Notes under the pieces: generated by a model | The model's database searches: none | What the model was told of the DNA's origin: nothing | What the model saw: only the letters and a program-made list of their open reading frames with translations | In this document: positions 49,734 to 59,708 of the stretch, one piece after another | Numbering within the stretch: position 1 is the first letter of the stretch | Layout of the letters: each line of letters begins with the position of its first letter | Translations under genes and position numbers: made by a program | Assembly: GCF_900186865.1 (NCBI RefSeq) | Contig: NZ_LT906480.1 | Location: 2,064,001 to 2,128,000, forward strand | Reading direction: 5' to 3' | Source: Stenotrophomonas maltophilia | GTDB lineage: Bacteria; Pseudomonadota; Gammaproteobacteria; Xanthomonadales; Xanthomonadaceae | DNA length: 64,000 nt

Positions 49734-50651
49734 ATGGCGCGCTCCGACATCAACCGATCCGGCGAACTGGAAGTGTTCGTGCGGGTGATCGAGACCGGGG
49801 GCTTTTCCGCAGCCGCCCGAACGTTGGAGATGACCCCGTCGGCGGTCAGCAAGCTGGTGGCGAGGCTGGAACAACGGCTGGGGACGCGCCTGCTGCAGCG
49901 TTCCACCCGCCAGCTGCAGCTGACTCCCGAGGGCTGCGCGTTCTACGAGCGCGGCCTGCGCGTGCTGGCCGACCTGGACGAGGCCGAGCGCTGTGCCAGT
50001 GCTCACGCCGAGCCGCGTGGACGCCTGCGGGTCAATTCCAACGTGCCGTTCGGCCAGCATTTCCTGTTGCCGTTGCTGCCGGCGTTCCTGCAGCGCAATC
50101 CGCAGGTAGGCGTGGACCTGACCCTCAACGACGAGGTGATCGACCTGCTGGAGCAGCGCACCGACGTGGCGGTGCGGGCCGGTCCGCTGAAGAGCTCGAG
50201 CCTGGTGGCGCGGCGGCTGGGCGCGACGCGGATGATGATCGTGGCTGCACCGGCCTACGCGCAGCGGCACGGGCTGCCACGCACTGCCGAGGAGCTGCAG
50301 TCGCACAACCGGCTGGATATCGGCCATGCGCGCGCGATGCAGGGCTGGCCGCTGCTGCAGGACGGGCGCGAACGCATGCTGCTGCCCAGTGGCAACGCCC
50401 GCGCCAGCAACGGCGATGCGCTGCGCCAGCTGGTGCTGGGTGGGTTGGGCATGGCGCGGCTGGCAGCATTCCAGGTGCAGCAGGATATTGCCGCCGGGCG
50501 CCTGCTGCCGGTGCTGGAAGAGGCCAACCCCGGTGACCTGGAAGAGGTGCACGCGGTGTTCCTGGGGCAGGGCGGCTACCTGCCGCTGCGGGTGCGCGCG
50601 TTTCTTGATTTCCTGGTGGAGAACGTCGACCTGACGCAGCCACGGGGGTAG
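49734..50651 (+). CDS. LysR-family transcriptional regulator
   Basis: 305 residues. HTH is LEVFVRVIETGGFSAAARTL with EMTPSAVSKLVARLEQRLGT. The effector domain is full length. It is divergent from the esterase gene, with a tandem repeat in between, and probably controls it. The stop codon TAG (50649-50651) is the TAG of the following SMAG's GTAG head. Confidence 0.9.
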   Translation: MARSDINRSGELEVFVRVIETGGFSAAARTLEMTPSAVSKLVARLEQRLGTRLLQRSTRQLQLTPEGCAFYERGLRVLADLDEAERCASAHAEPRGRLRVNSNVPFGQHFLLPLLPAFLQRNPQVGVDLTLNDEVIDLLEQRTDVAVRAGPLKSSSLVARRLGATRMMIVAAPAYAQRHGLPRTAEELQSHNRLDIGHARAMQGWPLLQDGRERMLLPSGNARASNGDALRQLVLGGLGMARLAAFQVQQDIAAGRLLPVLEEANPGDLEEVHAVFLGQGGYLPLRVRAFLDFLVENVDLTQPRG

Positions 50652-50723
50652 TGCCGGCCGCTGGCCGGCAACCTCACGATCTTCGACCCCTCGCATCGGT
50701 TGCCGGCCAGCGGCCGGCACTAC
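50648..50723. repeat. SMAG palindrome pair
   Basis: GTAGTGCCGGCCGCTGGCCG... at 50648 and its inverted copy ending ...CACTAC at 50723, facing each other across 27 bases. A paired (dimeric) SMAG between converging genes. Confidence 0.9.
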
Positions 50724-50760
50724 CGTGCGGAAGCCGGGCCTATGCCCGGCTCGGGCGGCG

Positions 50761-52422
50761 TTACACCTGCAGCAGCTTGCGCGCGGCGGCGCGCGCTTCC
50801 TTGCTCACTTCCACGCCGCCGAGCATGCGCGCCAGCTCTTCCTCGCGCGCCTTGCTGTCCAGCTTTTCCACGGCGCTCTGGGTCATGCCTTCCACCGGGG
50901 CCTTGCTGACCCGGTAATGGGCATGGCCCTTGGAGGCAACCTGCGGCAGGTGGGTCACGCACAGCACCTGGCGCTTCTCGCCGAGCGCGCGCAGCTTCTG
51001 GCCGACGATGTCGGCTACCGCGCCGCCGATGCCGGAGTCGACTTCGTCGAACACCATGGTCGGTACGGCATCCAGGTCCAGCGCGGCCACTTCGATGGCC
51101 AGCGAGATGCGTGACAGTTCGCCGCCGGAGGCCACCTTGCGCAGGGCGCGCGGCGGCTGGCCGGCATTGGCTGCGACCAGGAATTCCACGCGCTCGGCAC
51201 CCTGCGGGTCGGGCTTGCCGGCGTCCTGCGGTTCCAGCTCGATCAGGAACTGGCCGCCGCCCATGCCCAGCTCGGCGATGATGCCGGTGGTGGTGGCCGA
51301 CAGTTCGGCAGCAGCGCTGCGACGGCTGGCGGTCAGCACTTCGGCCTGTGCGCGCCAGGCGGCGGCGGCCTTCTCGATCTCGCCGGCCAGGCGCTGCAGG
51401 CGTTCGTCGGCGCCGCGCAGCTGTTCCACTTCGGCGTGCATGCGCTCGCGCTGTGCACCCAGCTCGTCCATCGGCACGCGGTGCTTGCGGGCCAGGTCGT
51501 GCAGACGGCCGAGGCGGCGCTCGTTCTCCTCGAACTGTTCCGGGTCGGCGTCGAGGTCGTCATGCACCCGATCCAGCAGCGACAGGGCTTCGTGCAGCTG
51601 GATCGAAGCGTTCTCGATCAGGCCATCCACCTCGCCCAGGCGCGGGTCGTGCTCGATCAGGCGCGACAGCTCATGGCGCACCTGCTGCAGCAGGTCCAGC
51701 GCGGAGCTGCCGTCGTCGCCGTTGAGCTGGTTGCTGGCGGCCTGGCAGGCGCTCAGCAGGGCGCTGGCATGGGCCTGGCGGCGGTGGCTGGCGCCGAGTG
51801 CGGCAATCGACTCCGGCTCCAGGTCTTCACGGTCCAGCTCGCGCAGCTGGTGCTCCAGGAAGCCGATCCGGTCACTGACGTCGCCCTGTTGCGACAGCGC
51901 CAGCGATTCATCGACCAATGCCTGCCAGGCCGCGGCGGCGCGTCGCACCTGGCGGCGTTCGTTCTCGTTGCGCGCATAGGCGTCGAGCAGGGCCAGCTGC
52001 GACGGGCGCGTCAGCAGGGCCTGCTGTTCGTGCTGTCCGTGGATCTCCACCAGCAGCGAGGCCAGGTCGCCCAGTTGCGCCAGGGTCACCGGGCGGCCGT
52101 TGATCCAGGCCCGCGAACCGCCATCGGCGCGGATGACCCGGCGCAGCTGGCACTGCTCCTCGTCGTCCAGCTCGTTGTCGGCCAGCCACTGGCGTGCAGC
52201 CTGCAGCTGCTCCAGCGCAAACTCGGCCGAAAGCTCGGCGCGCGCGGCGCCGTGGCGGACCACGCCGCTGTCGGCGCGCAGGCCGGACAGGAAGCCCAGC
52301 GCGTCGACCATCAGCGACTTGCCGGCGCCGGTCTCGCCTGAAACCACGGTCATGCCTGGCCCGAACTCCAGTTCGGTGGCGCGGACGACGGCGAAATCCT
52401 TGATCGAAAGATGTCTGAGCAT
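50761..52422 (-). CDS. recN: DNA repair protein RecN
   Basis: 553 residues, an SMC-like protein. Walker A is VSGETGAGKSLMVDALGF near the N-terminus; central coiled coil; then VASGGELSRISLAIEVAA (signature) and PTMVFDEVDSGIGG (Walker B). It supports recombinational repair of double-strand breaks. It sits in the conserved slot opposite hrcA, with 115 bp between the two starts. Confidence 0.95.
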   Translation of the reverse strand: MLRHLSIKDFAVVRATELEFGPGMTVVSGETGAGKSLMVDALGFLSGLRADSGVVRHGAARAELSAEFALEQLQAARQWLADNELDDEEQCQLRRVIRADGGSRAWINGRPVTLAQLGDLASLLVEIHGQHEQQALLTRPSQLALLDAYARNENERRQVRRAAAAWQALVDESLALSQQGDVSDRIGFLEHQLRELDREDLEPESIAALGASHRRQAHASALLSACQAASNQLNGDDGSSALDLLQQVRHELSRLIEHDPRLGEVDGLIENASIQLHEALSLLDRVHDDLDADPEQFEENERRLGRLHDLARKHRVPMDELGAQRERMHAEVEQLRGADERLQRLAGEIEKAAAAWRAQAEVLTASRRSAAAELSATTTGIIAELGMGGGQFLIELEPQDAGKPDPQGAERVEFLVAANAGQPPRALRKVASGGELSRISLAIEVAALDLDAVPTMVFDEVDSGIGGAVADIVGQKLRALGEKRQVLCVTHLPQVASKGHAHYRVSKAPVEGMTQSAVEKLDSKAREEELARMLGGVEVSKEARAAARKLLQV

Positions 52423-52481
52423 GGGTAAGGGGGTATCAGCAGCCGCGCAACGCTAGCACGCGGGCGAGGGAGGTCCAATGA

Positions 52482-52507
52482 CTTGCCAAGGTGATGCGCC
52501 GCCATTA
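52482..52507 (+). promoter_or_regulatory. Possible heat-shock promoter of hrcA
   Basis: CTTGCCA at 52482 and CGCCATTA at 52500, 11 bp apart, a loose match to the sigma-32 consensus (CTTGAAA / CCCCATNT). Weaker than the one before dnaK. No full CIRCE element was found here. Confidence 0.35.
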
Positions 52508-52537
52508 TCTAGTGTCCGTGTCTCACAGGTTGATTCC

Positions 52538-53602
52538 ATGCACGGTTCTCCCGACCAGCTTGCCCCGCGTGCGCGCCATCTGCTGCGCACGCTGATCGCG
52601 CGTTACATCCAGGACGGTGAGCCGGTCGGCTCGCAGACGCTGGCGCGCGTGGCCGGGCTGGAGGTCAGTCCGGCGACCATACGCAACATCCTGGGTGACC
52701 TGGAAGACCTGGGGCTGCTGGCCTCGCCGCACACCTCCGCCGGGCGCGTCCCGACGGCACATGGCTACCGGGTCTTCGTCGACAGCCTGCTGCAGATGCA
52801 GCCGCCGGGCGAAGGCGAGCTGGCCCGGTTGCGCCAGGAACTGGCTGGCGGCGGCAGCACCCAGGCCCTGCTCGGCAGCGCCTCGGAGCTGTTGTCGGCG
52901 ATGAGCCACTTCGTCGGCGTGGTCAGCGCGCCGCGACGCGAGCAGTTCGCCTTCCGCCAGATCGACTTCGTGGCGCTGGACGGGCGCCGGGTGCTGGCGA
53001 TCCTGGTGTTTGCCGACAACGAGGTGCAGAACCGCGTCATCGAGACCCGGCAGGAGTTTGCGCCGGGTCAGCTGGAGCAGGTCGCGAACTATCTCAATGC
53101 CCATTTCGCCGGCCTGCCGATGGCCGAGATCCGCACCCGACTGCTGCTGGAACTGCGCGATGCCCGCTCCGAGCTGGAACAGCTGCTGGCGCACAGCATC
53201 GAGCTGGCCGAACAGGCCCTGCAGCCGGCTGCCGACGACATGCTGGTGGCCGGCCAGACCCGCCTGATGGGGGTGCAGGACCTGTCCGACCTGGAGCGCC
53301 TGCGCGAGCTGTTCGAGCTGTTCTCCAGCAAGCGGGAGATCCTGCAGCTGCTGGAGCGGACCATCCAGGCGCCCGGCGTGCGCATCTTCATCGGCGAGGA
53401 GACCGGGATGATGCCGCTGCAGGGCGTCTCGCTGGTCACTGCCCCTTACACGGCCAATGGCCAAGTGCTGGGCGTGCTGGGGGTGATCGGCCCCAAGCGG
53501 ATGGCCTACGACCGCGTGATCCCGCTGGTCCAGGCTACCGCCGATGTACTGGGCGCGGCGTTTTCGCCAGCCGGCCGCCCGCCGGGAACATCCGACGCTT
53601 GA
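52538..53602 (+). CDS. hrcA: Heat-inducible transcription repressor HrcA
   Basis: 354 residues from ATG 52538. Winged helix (LIARYIQDGEPVGSQTLARV, SPATIRNILGDLEDLGLL), then the GAF-like effector domain ending in FSPAGRPPG. It represses groE/dnaK-type operons by binding CIRCE. First gene of the hrcA-grpE-dnaK-dnaJ cluster. Confidence 0.95.
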   Translation: MHGSPDQLAPRARHLLRTLIARYIQDGEPVGSQTLARVAGLEVSPATIRNILGDLEDLGLLASPHTSAGRVPTAHGYRVFVDSLLQMQPPGEGELARLRQELAGGGSTQALLGSASELLSAMSHFVGVVSAPRREQFAFRQIDFVALDGRRVLAILVFADNEVQNRVIETRQEFAPGQLEQVANYLNAHFAGLPMAEIRTRLLLELRDARSELEQLLAHSIELAEQALQPAADDMLVAGQTRLMGVQDLSDLERLRELFELFSSKREILQLLERTIQAPGVRIFIGEETGMMPLQGVSLVTAPYTANGQVLGVLGVIGPKRMAYDRVIPLVQATADVLGAAFSPAGRPPGTSDA

Positions 53603-53665
53603 AACGCAGCATCCCGCCCACACTAGGGTGGGTGGAGGCGGAGATTGACCGCCAGGGACCCAGAC

Positions 53666-54181
53666 ATGAACCACGAACAGCCAGATATCGAATCCCAGCA
53701 GAGTGCCGCCGATGCGGCCGCCACCGCCGGCGTCAACGACGAAGTCGAGCGCCTGCGCGCCGAAATCGAACAGGTCAAGGCCGATGCCCTGCGTGAGCGC
53801 GCCGACCTGGAGAACCAGCGCAAGCGCGTTGCCCGTGACATCGAACAGGCCCGCAAGTTCGCCAACGAGAAGCTGCTGGGCGATCTGCTCCCCGTGTTCG
53901 ACAGCCTGGATGCCGGCCTGAAGGCCGCCGGCGACGACCCGCACCCGCTGCGCGAAGGCCTGGAGCTGACCTACAAGCAGCTGCTGAAGGTGGCCGCCGA
54001 CAACGGACTGGTCCTGCTGGATCCGATCGGCCAGCCGTTCAACCCGGAACACCACCAGGCCATCAGCCAGGTGCCGACGCCGGGCGCCGCCCCGGGCAGC
54101 GTGGTGACCGTGTTCCAGAAGGGCTACCTGCTCAACGAGCGCCTGCTGCGGCCGGCGCTGGTGGTGGTGGCCGCCGATTGA
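53666..54181 (+). CDS. grpE: Nucleotide exchange factor GrpE
   Basis: 171 residues from ATG 53666. Acidic disordered N-terminus, long helix ([20 protein letters not shown]), [20 protein letters not shown], and the C-terminal beta domain ([20 protein letters not shown]). It releases ADP from DnaK. Confidence 0.95.
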   Translation: MNHEQPDIESQQSAADAAATAGVNDEVERLRAEIEQVKADALRERADLENQRKRVARDIEQARKFANEKLLGDLLPVFDSLDAGLKAAGDDPHPLREGLELTYKQLLKVAADNGLVLLDPIGQPFNPEHHQAISQVPTPGAAPGSVVTVFQKGYLLNERLLRPALVVVAAD

Positions 54182-54188
54182 TGGACCA

Positions 54189-54233
54189 GGCCGGGCTTTG
54201 CCCGGTCCCGGTTGTGCCAGGCCATGCCTGGCA
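54189..54233 (+). other. Two hairpins after grpE
   Basis: CCGGGC-TTT-GCCCGG (54189-54203) and TGCCAGGC-CAT-GCCTGGCA (54215-54233), the second followed by AGGTTTTCC. They could partly terminate the hrcA-grpE transcript before the dnaK promoter. Confidence 0.55.
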
Positions 54234-54271
54234 AGGTTTTCCAGGCGCTGAACACAGCGTTCGGGAGATGG

Positions 54272-54300
54272 CTTGAATGTTCCACGAGCCTCCCCCACAT
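54272..54300 (+). promoter_or_regulatory. Sigma-32-type heat-shock promoter of dnaK
   Basis: CTTGAAT at 54272 and CCCCCACAT at 54292, with 13 bp between, close to the CTTGAAA-N13-CCCCATNT consensus; the dnaK ATG is 64 bp on. Confidence 0.7.
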
Positions 54301-54363
54301 CGTATTCATCCACCGGCCGAACGGCCGGACTGACACCAACAAGCATCCTCAGGAGTCTCCCCC

Positions 54364-56286
54364 ATGGGCAAGATCATTGGTATCGACCTCGGCACCACCA
54401 ACTCGTGCGTGGCGATCATGGACGGCGGCAAGGCCCGCGTCATCGAGAATTCGGAAGGCGATCGCACCACCCCGTCGATCGTCGCCTACACCAAGGACGG
54501 CGAAGTCCTGGTCGGTGCCTCGGCCAAGCGCCAGGCCGTGACCAACCCGAAGAACACCTTCTACGCGGTGAAGCGCCTGATCGGCCGCAAGTTCACCGAC
54601 GCCGAAGTGCAGAAGGACATCGCGCACGTCCCGTACAGCATCCTGGCCCATGACAATGGCGACGCCTGGGTGGCCACCAGCGACGGCAAGAAGATGGCTC
54701 CGCAGGAAATCTCGGCCAAGGTGCTGGAAAAGATGAAGAAGACCGCCGAGGACTTCCTCGGTGAGAAGGTCACCGAAGCGGTCATCACCGTGCCGGCCTA
54801 CTTCAACGACAGCCAGCGCCAGGCAACCAAGGACGCCGGCCGCATCGCCGGCCTGGACGTCAAGCGCATCATCAACGAGCCGACCGCGGCCGCGCTGGCC
54901 TATGGCCTGGACAAGGGCGACAACAAGGATCGCAAGATCGTGGTGTACGACCTGGGCGGCGGCACCTTCGACGTCTCGGTGATCGAGATCGCCAACGTCG
55001 ACGGTGAAAAGCAGTTCGAAGTGCTGGCCACCAACGGCGACACCTTCCTGGGTGGCGAAGACTTCGACAACCGCGTCATCGAGTACCTGGTTGAAGAGTT
55101 CAACAAGGACCAGGGCATCGACCTGCGCAAGGATCCGCTGGCCCTGCAGCGCCTGAAGGATGCTGCCGAGCGCGCCAAGATCGAGCTGTCCAGCGCCCAG
55201 CAGACCGAAGTGAACCTGCCGTACGTCACCGCTGACGCGTCGGGTCCGAAGCACCTGAACATCAAGCTGACCCGCGCCAAGCTGGAAGCCCTGGTGGACG
55301 ACCTGATCAAGAAGTCGATCGAGCCGTGCCGCGTCGCCCTGAACGATGCCGGCCTGCGTTCGAGCGACATCAGCGAAGTGATCCTGGTCGGCGGTCAGAC
55401 CCGCATGCCGAAGGTGCAGCAGGCGGTGACCGAGTTCTTCGGCAAGGAACCGCGCAAGGACGTCAACCCGGACGAAGCCGTGGCACTGGGTGCTGCGATC
55501 CAAGGCGGCGTGCTGGGCGGCGACGTCAAGGACGTGCTGCTGCTGGACGTGACCCCGCTGTCGCTGGGCATCGAGACCATGGGCGGCGTGTTCACCAAGA
55601 TCATCGAGAAGAACACCACCATCCCGACCAAGGCCTCGCAGGTGTTCTCCACCGCCGAGGACAACCAGTCGGCCGTGACCGTGCACGTGCTGCAGGGTGA
55701 GCGCGAACAGGCCCGCTTCAACAAGTCGCTGGCCAAGTTCGACCTGTCCGGCATCGAGCCGGCCCCGCGTGGCCTGCCGCAGGTGGAAGTGTCCTTCGAC
55801 ATCGACGCCAACGGCATCCTGCACGTGTCGGCCAAGGACAAGAAGACCAACAAGGAACAGAAGGTCGAGATCAAGGCCGGTTCGGGCCTGTCCGAGGAAG
55901 AGATCGCGCGCATGGTCGCCGACGCGGAAGCCAACCGCGAAGAAGACAAGAAGTTCCAGGAACTGGTGCAGGCCCGCAACCAGGCCGACGCCCTGATCCA
56001 CGGTACCCGCAGCGCCATCACCGAGCACGGCAGCAAGGTCGGCGGCGATGTCATCGGCAAGGTCGAGGCGGCCCTGGCCGACCTGGAAACCGCGATGAAG
56101 GGTGACGACAAGGCACAGATCGAAGCCAAGTCGAAGGCACTGGAAGAAGCTGGCCAGTCGCTGTTCGCCGCTGCTTCGGCCGACCAGGGCGGTGCCCCGG
56201 GTGCCGACGCCGGCAATGCCGGCAAGGCGCAGGACGACGTGGTCGACGCCGAGTTCACCGAAGTCAAGGACGACAAGAAGTCCTGA
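54364..56286 (+). CDS. dnaK: Chaperone DnaK (Hsp70)
   Basis: 640 residues. N-terminal [20 protein letters not shown], phosphate loops ([32 protein letters not shown]), linker [19 protein letters not shown], and the acidic C-terminus. ATP-driven folding of proteins with DnaJ and GrpE. ATG 54364 follows CAGGAG. Confidence 0.98.
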   Translation: MGKIIGIDLGTTNSCVAIMDGGKARVIENSEGDRTTPSIVAYTKDGEVLVGASAKRQAVTNPKNTFYAVKRLIGRKFTDAEVQKDIAHVPYSILAHDNGDAWVATSDGKKMAPQEISAKVLEKMKKTAEDFLGEKVTEAVITVPAYFNDSQRQATKDAGRIAGLDVKRIINEPTAAALAYGLDKGDNKDRKIVVYDLGGGTFDVSVIEIANVDGEKQFEVLATNGDTFLGGEDFDNRVIEYLVEEFNKDQGIDLRKDPLALQRLKDAAERAKIELSSAQQTEVNLPYVTADASGPKHLNIKLTRAKLEALVDDLIKKSIEPCRVALNDAGLRSSDISEVILVGGQTRMPKVQQAVTEFFGKEPRKDVNPDEAVALGAAIQGGVLGGDVKDVLLLDVTPLSLGIETMGGVFTKIIEKNTTIPTKASQVFSTAEDNQSAVTVHVLQGEREQARFNKSLAKFDLSGIEPAPRGLPQVEVSFDIDANGILHVSAKDKKTNKEQKVEIKAGSGLSEEEIARMVADAEANREEDKKFQELVQARNQADALIHGTRSAITEHGSKVGGDVIGKVEAALADLETAMKGDDKAQIEAKSKALEEAGQSLFAAASADQGGAPGADAGNAGKAQDDVVDAEFTEVKDDKKS

Positions 56287-56297
56287 TCCGGACCGAC

Positions 56298-56324
56298 ACG
56301 GGACGCTGGCCACCAGCGTCCCGT
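56298..56324 (+). terminator. Terminator-like hairpin after dnaK
   Basis: ACGGGACGCTGG, CCA, CCAGCGTCCCGT, a 12-bp stem followed by TGTCGC. No T run, so probably partial, giving more dnaK than dnaJ message. Confidence 0.6.
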
Positions 56325-56440
56325 TGTCGCATCAGGGTCCTGACCGCCCACCGGCGTGTCGGGGCGCCCGACGCAAGAGCGGACCTGGTTCCGCTCTTCC
56401 GCTTTGACGAATCCCGACTTTCCGGAACCAGATCCACGAT

Positions 56441-57565
56441 ATGAGCAAGCGCGATTATTACGAAGTGCTGGGCGTTGCCCGCACCGCCACCGACGACGAG
56501 CTGAAGAAGGCGTACCGTCGCTGCGCGATGAAGTTCCACCCGGACCGCAACCCGGGTGATGTGGCGGCCGAAGCCTCCTTCAAGGAGTGCAAGGAAGCCT
56601 ACGAAGTGCTGTCCGACGGCAACAAGCGCCGCATGTACGACAGCCATGGCCACGCGGCGTTCGAGCACGGCATGGGCGGCGGCGGGCCGGGCGGCCCGGA
56701 CATGAACGATATCTTCGGCGATATCTTCGGCAACATCTTTGGCGGCGGTGGCGGTGGTCCGCGCCAGGCGCGTCGCGGCGCCGATATCGGCTACGTGATG
56801 GAGCTGGACCTGGAAGAAGCCGTGCGCGGCGTCGAGCGCCGCATCGAGATTCCGACCCTGGCCGAGTGCGGCGACTGCGATGGCAGTGGCTCGGAAGACG
56901 GCAAGGTCGAAACCTGCAATGTGTGCCATGGCCGCGGCCAGGTGCGCATCCAGCGCGGCATCTTCGCCATGCAGCAGGCCTGCCACAACTGCGGCGGCCG
57001 TGGCCAGATCATCGCCAAGCCCTGCAAGACCTGCCACGGCAACGGCCGTGTCGAGGAAGACAAGGTGCTGTCGGTGAAGGTGCCGGCCGGCGTCGATACC
57101 GGCGACCGCATCCGCCTGCAGGGCGAGGGCGAAGCCGGTCCGGCCGGTACGCCACCGGGCGACCTGTACGTGGAAGTGCGCGTGCGCGAGCATGCGATCT
57201 TCCAGCGCGATGGCGACGACCTGCACTGCGAAGTGCCGATCCGCATCTCGCAGGCGGCACTGGGTGACACCGTGCGCGTGGCCACCCTCGGCGGCGAAGC
57301 GGAGATCCGCATTCCGGCCGAGACCCAGACCGGCAAGCTGTTCCGCCTGCGCGGCAAGGGCGTGCGTTCGGTGCGCAGCCGCAGCGAGGGCGACCTGTAC
57401 TGCCGCGTGGTGGTGGAGACTCCGGTCAACCTCACCCCTGAGCAGCGCAAGCTGCTGGAACAGTTCGAAGCCACCTTCGTCGGCGAGGAAGCACGCAAGC
57501 ATTCGCCGAAGTCGGCCACCTTCATGGATGGCGTGAAGGGCTTCTGGGACCGGATGACGTCCTGA
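56441..57565 (+). CDS. dnaJ: Chaperone DnaJ
   Basis: 374 residues. J domain with HPD at FHPDRNPGD (about 33-35), Gly/Phe-rich linker ([20 protein letters not shown]), four CxxCxGxG zinc repeats ([33 protein letters not shown]), and the C-terminal substrate domain. Stimulates DnaK ATPase. Confidence 0.97.
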   Translation: MSKRDYYEVLGVARTATDDELKKAYRRCAMKFHPDRNPGDVAAEASFKECKEAYEVLSDGNKRRMYDSHGHAAFEHGMGGGGPGGPDMNDIFGDIFGNIFGGGGGGPRQARRGADIGYVMELDLEEAVRGVERRIEIPTLAECGDCDGSGSEDGKVETCNVCHGRGQVRIQRGIFAMQQACHNCGGRGQIIAKPCKTCHGNGRVEEDKVLSVKVPAGVDTGDRIRLQGEGEAGPAGTPPGDLYVEVRVREHAIFQRDGDDLHCEVPIRISQAALGDTVRVATLGGEAEIRIPAETQTGKLFRLRGKGVRSVRSRSEGDLYCRVVVETPVNLTPEQRKLLEQFEATFVGEEARKHSPKSATFMDGVKGFWDRMTS

Positions 57566-57593
57566 GTTTTTCAACCGAAGCGTTGAGCGGCAG

Positions 57594-57620
57594 CGCCGGG
57601 CCATGCCCGGCGTTTTCGTT
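57594..57620 (+). terminator. Terminator after dnaJ
   Basis: CGCCGGGC, CAT, GCCCGGCG, TTTTCGTTT. Confidence 0.85.
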
Positions 57621-57625
57621 TGCGA

Positions 57626-58423
57626 TCAGCGGAAAAACGCCGCCGGCGTCTGCCCCAGCTGGCGCTTGAACATGCTGGTGAACGCGCTGGGGCTGTCGTA
57701 GCCCATCGCCAGCGCGACATCGATGACCTTGTCGCCGACCGCCAGCCGCTCCAATGCGGCCAGCAGTCGCGCCTGCTGTCGCCACTGGCCGAAGGTCATG
57801 CCCAGCTCGTGGGCGAAGTGGCGCTGGATGGTTTTCACGTCCACCTGCAGCGCCTGTGCCCAGTCCTGCAGCGTGGCGTCGTCGCCGGGGTGCTTCTGGA
57901 TGTGCTGGCAGATCCGCTGCAGGCGCGGGTCGGTGGGCGAGGGCAGGTGCAGCGGCAGTACGTCCATGCGATGCAGTTCGTCCAGCAGCAGGCGCACCAC
58001 GCGGCCATCGCGGCTGTCTTCGATGTGCTCGCCCTTGATCAGGGTGGCTGCCTGCAGCAGTTCGCGCAGCAGCGGTGCCACCTGTACCGCGAACGGTTCG
58101 GCCGGCAACTGCGGGGCGAACGACGGATCGATGTACAGGCTGCGCATGTGCACGGCGGCAATGCAGTCCACCGCGTGCACCATGCCCGCCGGCATCCAGA
58201 TCGCACGGGTGGAGGGCACGACCCAGCGACCGACTTCCGAGCGCACCACCATCAGCCCCGAGATGGCATAGACCAGCTGGTGGCGCTGGTGCTTGTGGCC
58301 TGCGATATGGGTGCCTGCCGGGTACTGGGTAACCCGGTAGGTGACCGGACGATGCAGTGGCACATCACGCCACGGCGCAGCCGGGTCGACATCGCCGGCA
58401 ATGTCCTTTTTGCGATAGGCCAT
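57626..58423 (-). CDS. AraC-family regulator
   Basis: 265 residues from ATG 58423. N-terminal cupin (GHKHQRHQLVYAISGLMVVR) and a C-terminal double HTH (LQDWAQALQVDVKTIQRHFA, KVIDVALAMGYDSPSAFTSM). It is divergent from fsr (72 bp apart) and likely controls it in response to a small molecule. Confidence 0.88.
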   Translation of the reverse strand: MAYRKKDIAGDVDPAAPWRDVPLHRPVTYRVTQYPAGTHIAGHKHQRHQLVYAISGLMVVRSEVGRWVVPSTRAIWMPAGMVHAVDCIAAVHMRSLYIDPSFAPQLPAEPFAVQVAPLLRELLQAATLIKGEHIEDSRDGRVVRLLLDELHRMDVLPLHLPSPTDPRLQRICQHIQKHPGDDATLQDWAQALQVDVKTIQRHFAHELGMTFGQWRQQARLLAALERLAVGDKVIDVALAMGYDSPSAFTSMFKRQLGQTPAAFFR

Positions 58424-58495
58424 GACCCGAACGCGGCAGAAGGGAGGGGAGGGCAACCGTAGCATGCGTGACTCGCCCCCAACCTGACTGCGTCC

Positions 58496-59695
58496 ATGTC
58501 CGCCTTGGCTTCTCCCGCAACGACCTCACGTCCGGTGGCTCCCGGTGTGCTGGCAGCTATTTCCACCTCGCATGTCGTCAACGACATGATGCAGTCGCTG
58601 ATCCTGGCCATCTATCCAGTGATCAAGGGCGGCTTCAACCTGAGCTTCACCCAGATCGGCCTGATCACGCTGACCTACCAGCTGACCGCTTCGATCTTCC
58701 AGCCACTGGTTGGCGCCGCCACCGACCGTCGCCCGGCGCCGTACTCGCTGCCGATCGGCATGGCCTCGACCCTGTGCGGCATGCTGCTGCTCGGCTTCGC
58801 GCCGAACTATGCGGTGGTGCTGATGGCTGCGGCGATGGTCGGCATTGGTTCGGCCATTTTTCATCCGGAAGCATCGCGCATTGCGCGGCTGGCCTCGGGT
58901 GGCCGCCATGGCTTCGCGCAGTCGGTGTTCCAGGTGGGTGGCAATTTCGGTACCGCGCTCGGCCCACTGATTGCTGCAGCCGTGATCGTGCCGCATGGCC
59001 AGCATGCCGCGTCCTGGTTTGCCGGCGCCGCGCTGATCGGCATTGCACTGCTGACCTATGTCGGCCGCTGGTACGCGCTGCACCTGGGCACCCCGCGCCC
59101 GGCCAGCACCGCCTCGATGGCGCCGCGCCATCCGCCGCGCACCGTGGCCAAGGTGCTGGCGATCCTGCTGGTGCTGATCTTCAGCAAATACTTCTACATG
59201 GCCAGCATCGGCAGCTACTTCACCTTCTACCTGATCCACCATTTCGGCATTCCGGTGGCACAGGCGCAGCTGCATCTGTTCGCATTCCTGGTGGCGTCCG
59301 CCGCCGGCGGCTTCCTCGGTGGCCCGCTGGGCGATCGCATCGGCCGCAAGCCGATCATCTGGACCTCGATCCTGGGCGTTGCACCGTTCGCACTGATGCT
59401 GCCGCATGCCGATCTGTTCTGGACCACGGTGCTGGCGGTGCTGATCGGTTTCGTGCTGTCCTCGGCGTTCTCGGCCATCGTGGTCTATGCCCAGGAGATG
59501 ATGCCGCACCGCATCGGCATGGTGTCCGGCCTGTTCTTCGGCTTTGCGTTCGGTATGGGTGGACTGGGTGCTGCCGTGCTCGGCCTGCTGGCGGACAAGA
59601 CCAGCATCGAGTACGTCTACCAGTTGACTGCGTTCCTGCCGCTGCTTGGCATCGTGGCGGCGTGGCTGCCGCCGTCGCGGCCTGCTGCTCACTGA
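58496..59695 (+). CDS. fsr: Fosmidomycin-resistance-type MFS exporter
   Basis: 399 residues, 12 TM helices. Closely follows E. coli Fsr: SHVVNDMMQSLILAIYPVIK, TQIGLITLTYQL, SAIFHPEASRIARLASGGRH, FAQSVFQVGGNFGTALGPL. Exports fosmidomycin or similar compounds; native substrate unknown. Regulated probably by the divergent AraC protein. Confidence 0.92.
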   Translation: MSALASPATTSRPVAPGVLAAISTSHVVNDMMQSLILAIYPVIKGGFNLSFTQIGLITLTYQLTASIFQPLVGAATDRRPAPYSLPIGMASTLCGMLLLGFAPNYAVVLMAAAMVGIGSAIFHPEASRIARLASGGRHGFAQSVFQVGGNFGTALGPLIAAAVIVPHGQHAASWFAGAALIGIALLTYVGRWYALHLGTPRPASTASMAPRHPPRTVAKVLAILLVLIFSKYFYMASIGSYFTFYLIHHFGIPVAQAQLHLFAFLVASAAGGFLGGPLGDRIGRKPIIWTSILGVAPFALMLPHADLFWTTVLAVLIGFVLSSAFSAIVVYAQEMMPHRIGMVSGLFFGFAFGMGGLGAAVLGLLADKTSIEYVYQLTAFLPLLGIVAAWLPPSRPAAH

Positions 59696-59708
59696 GGGGT
59701 TTTGGCTT

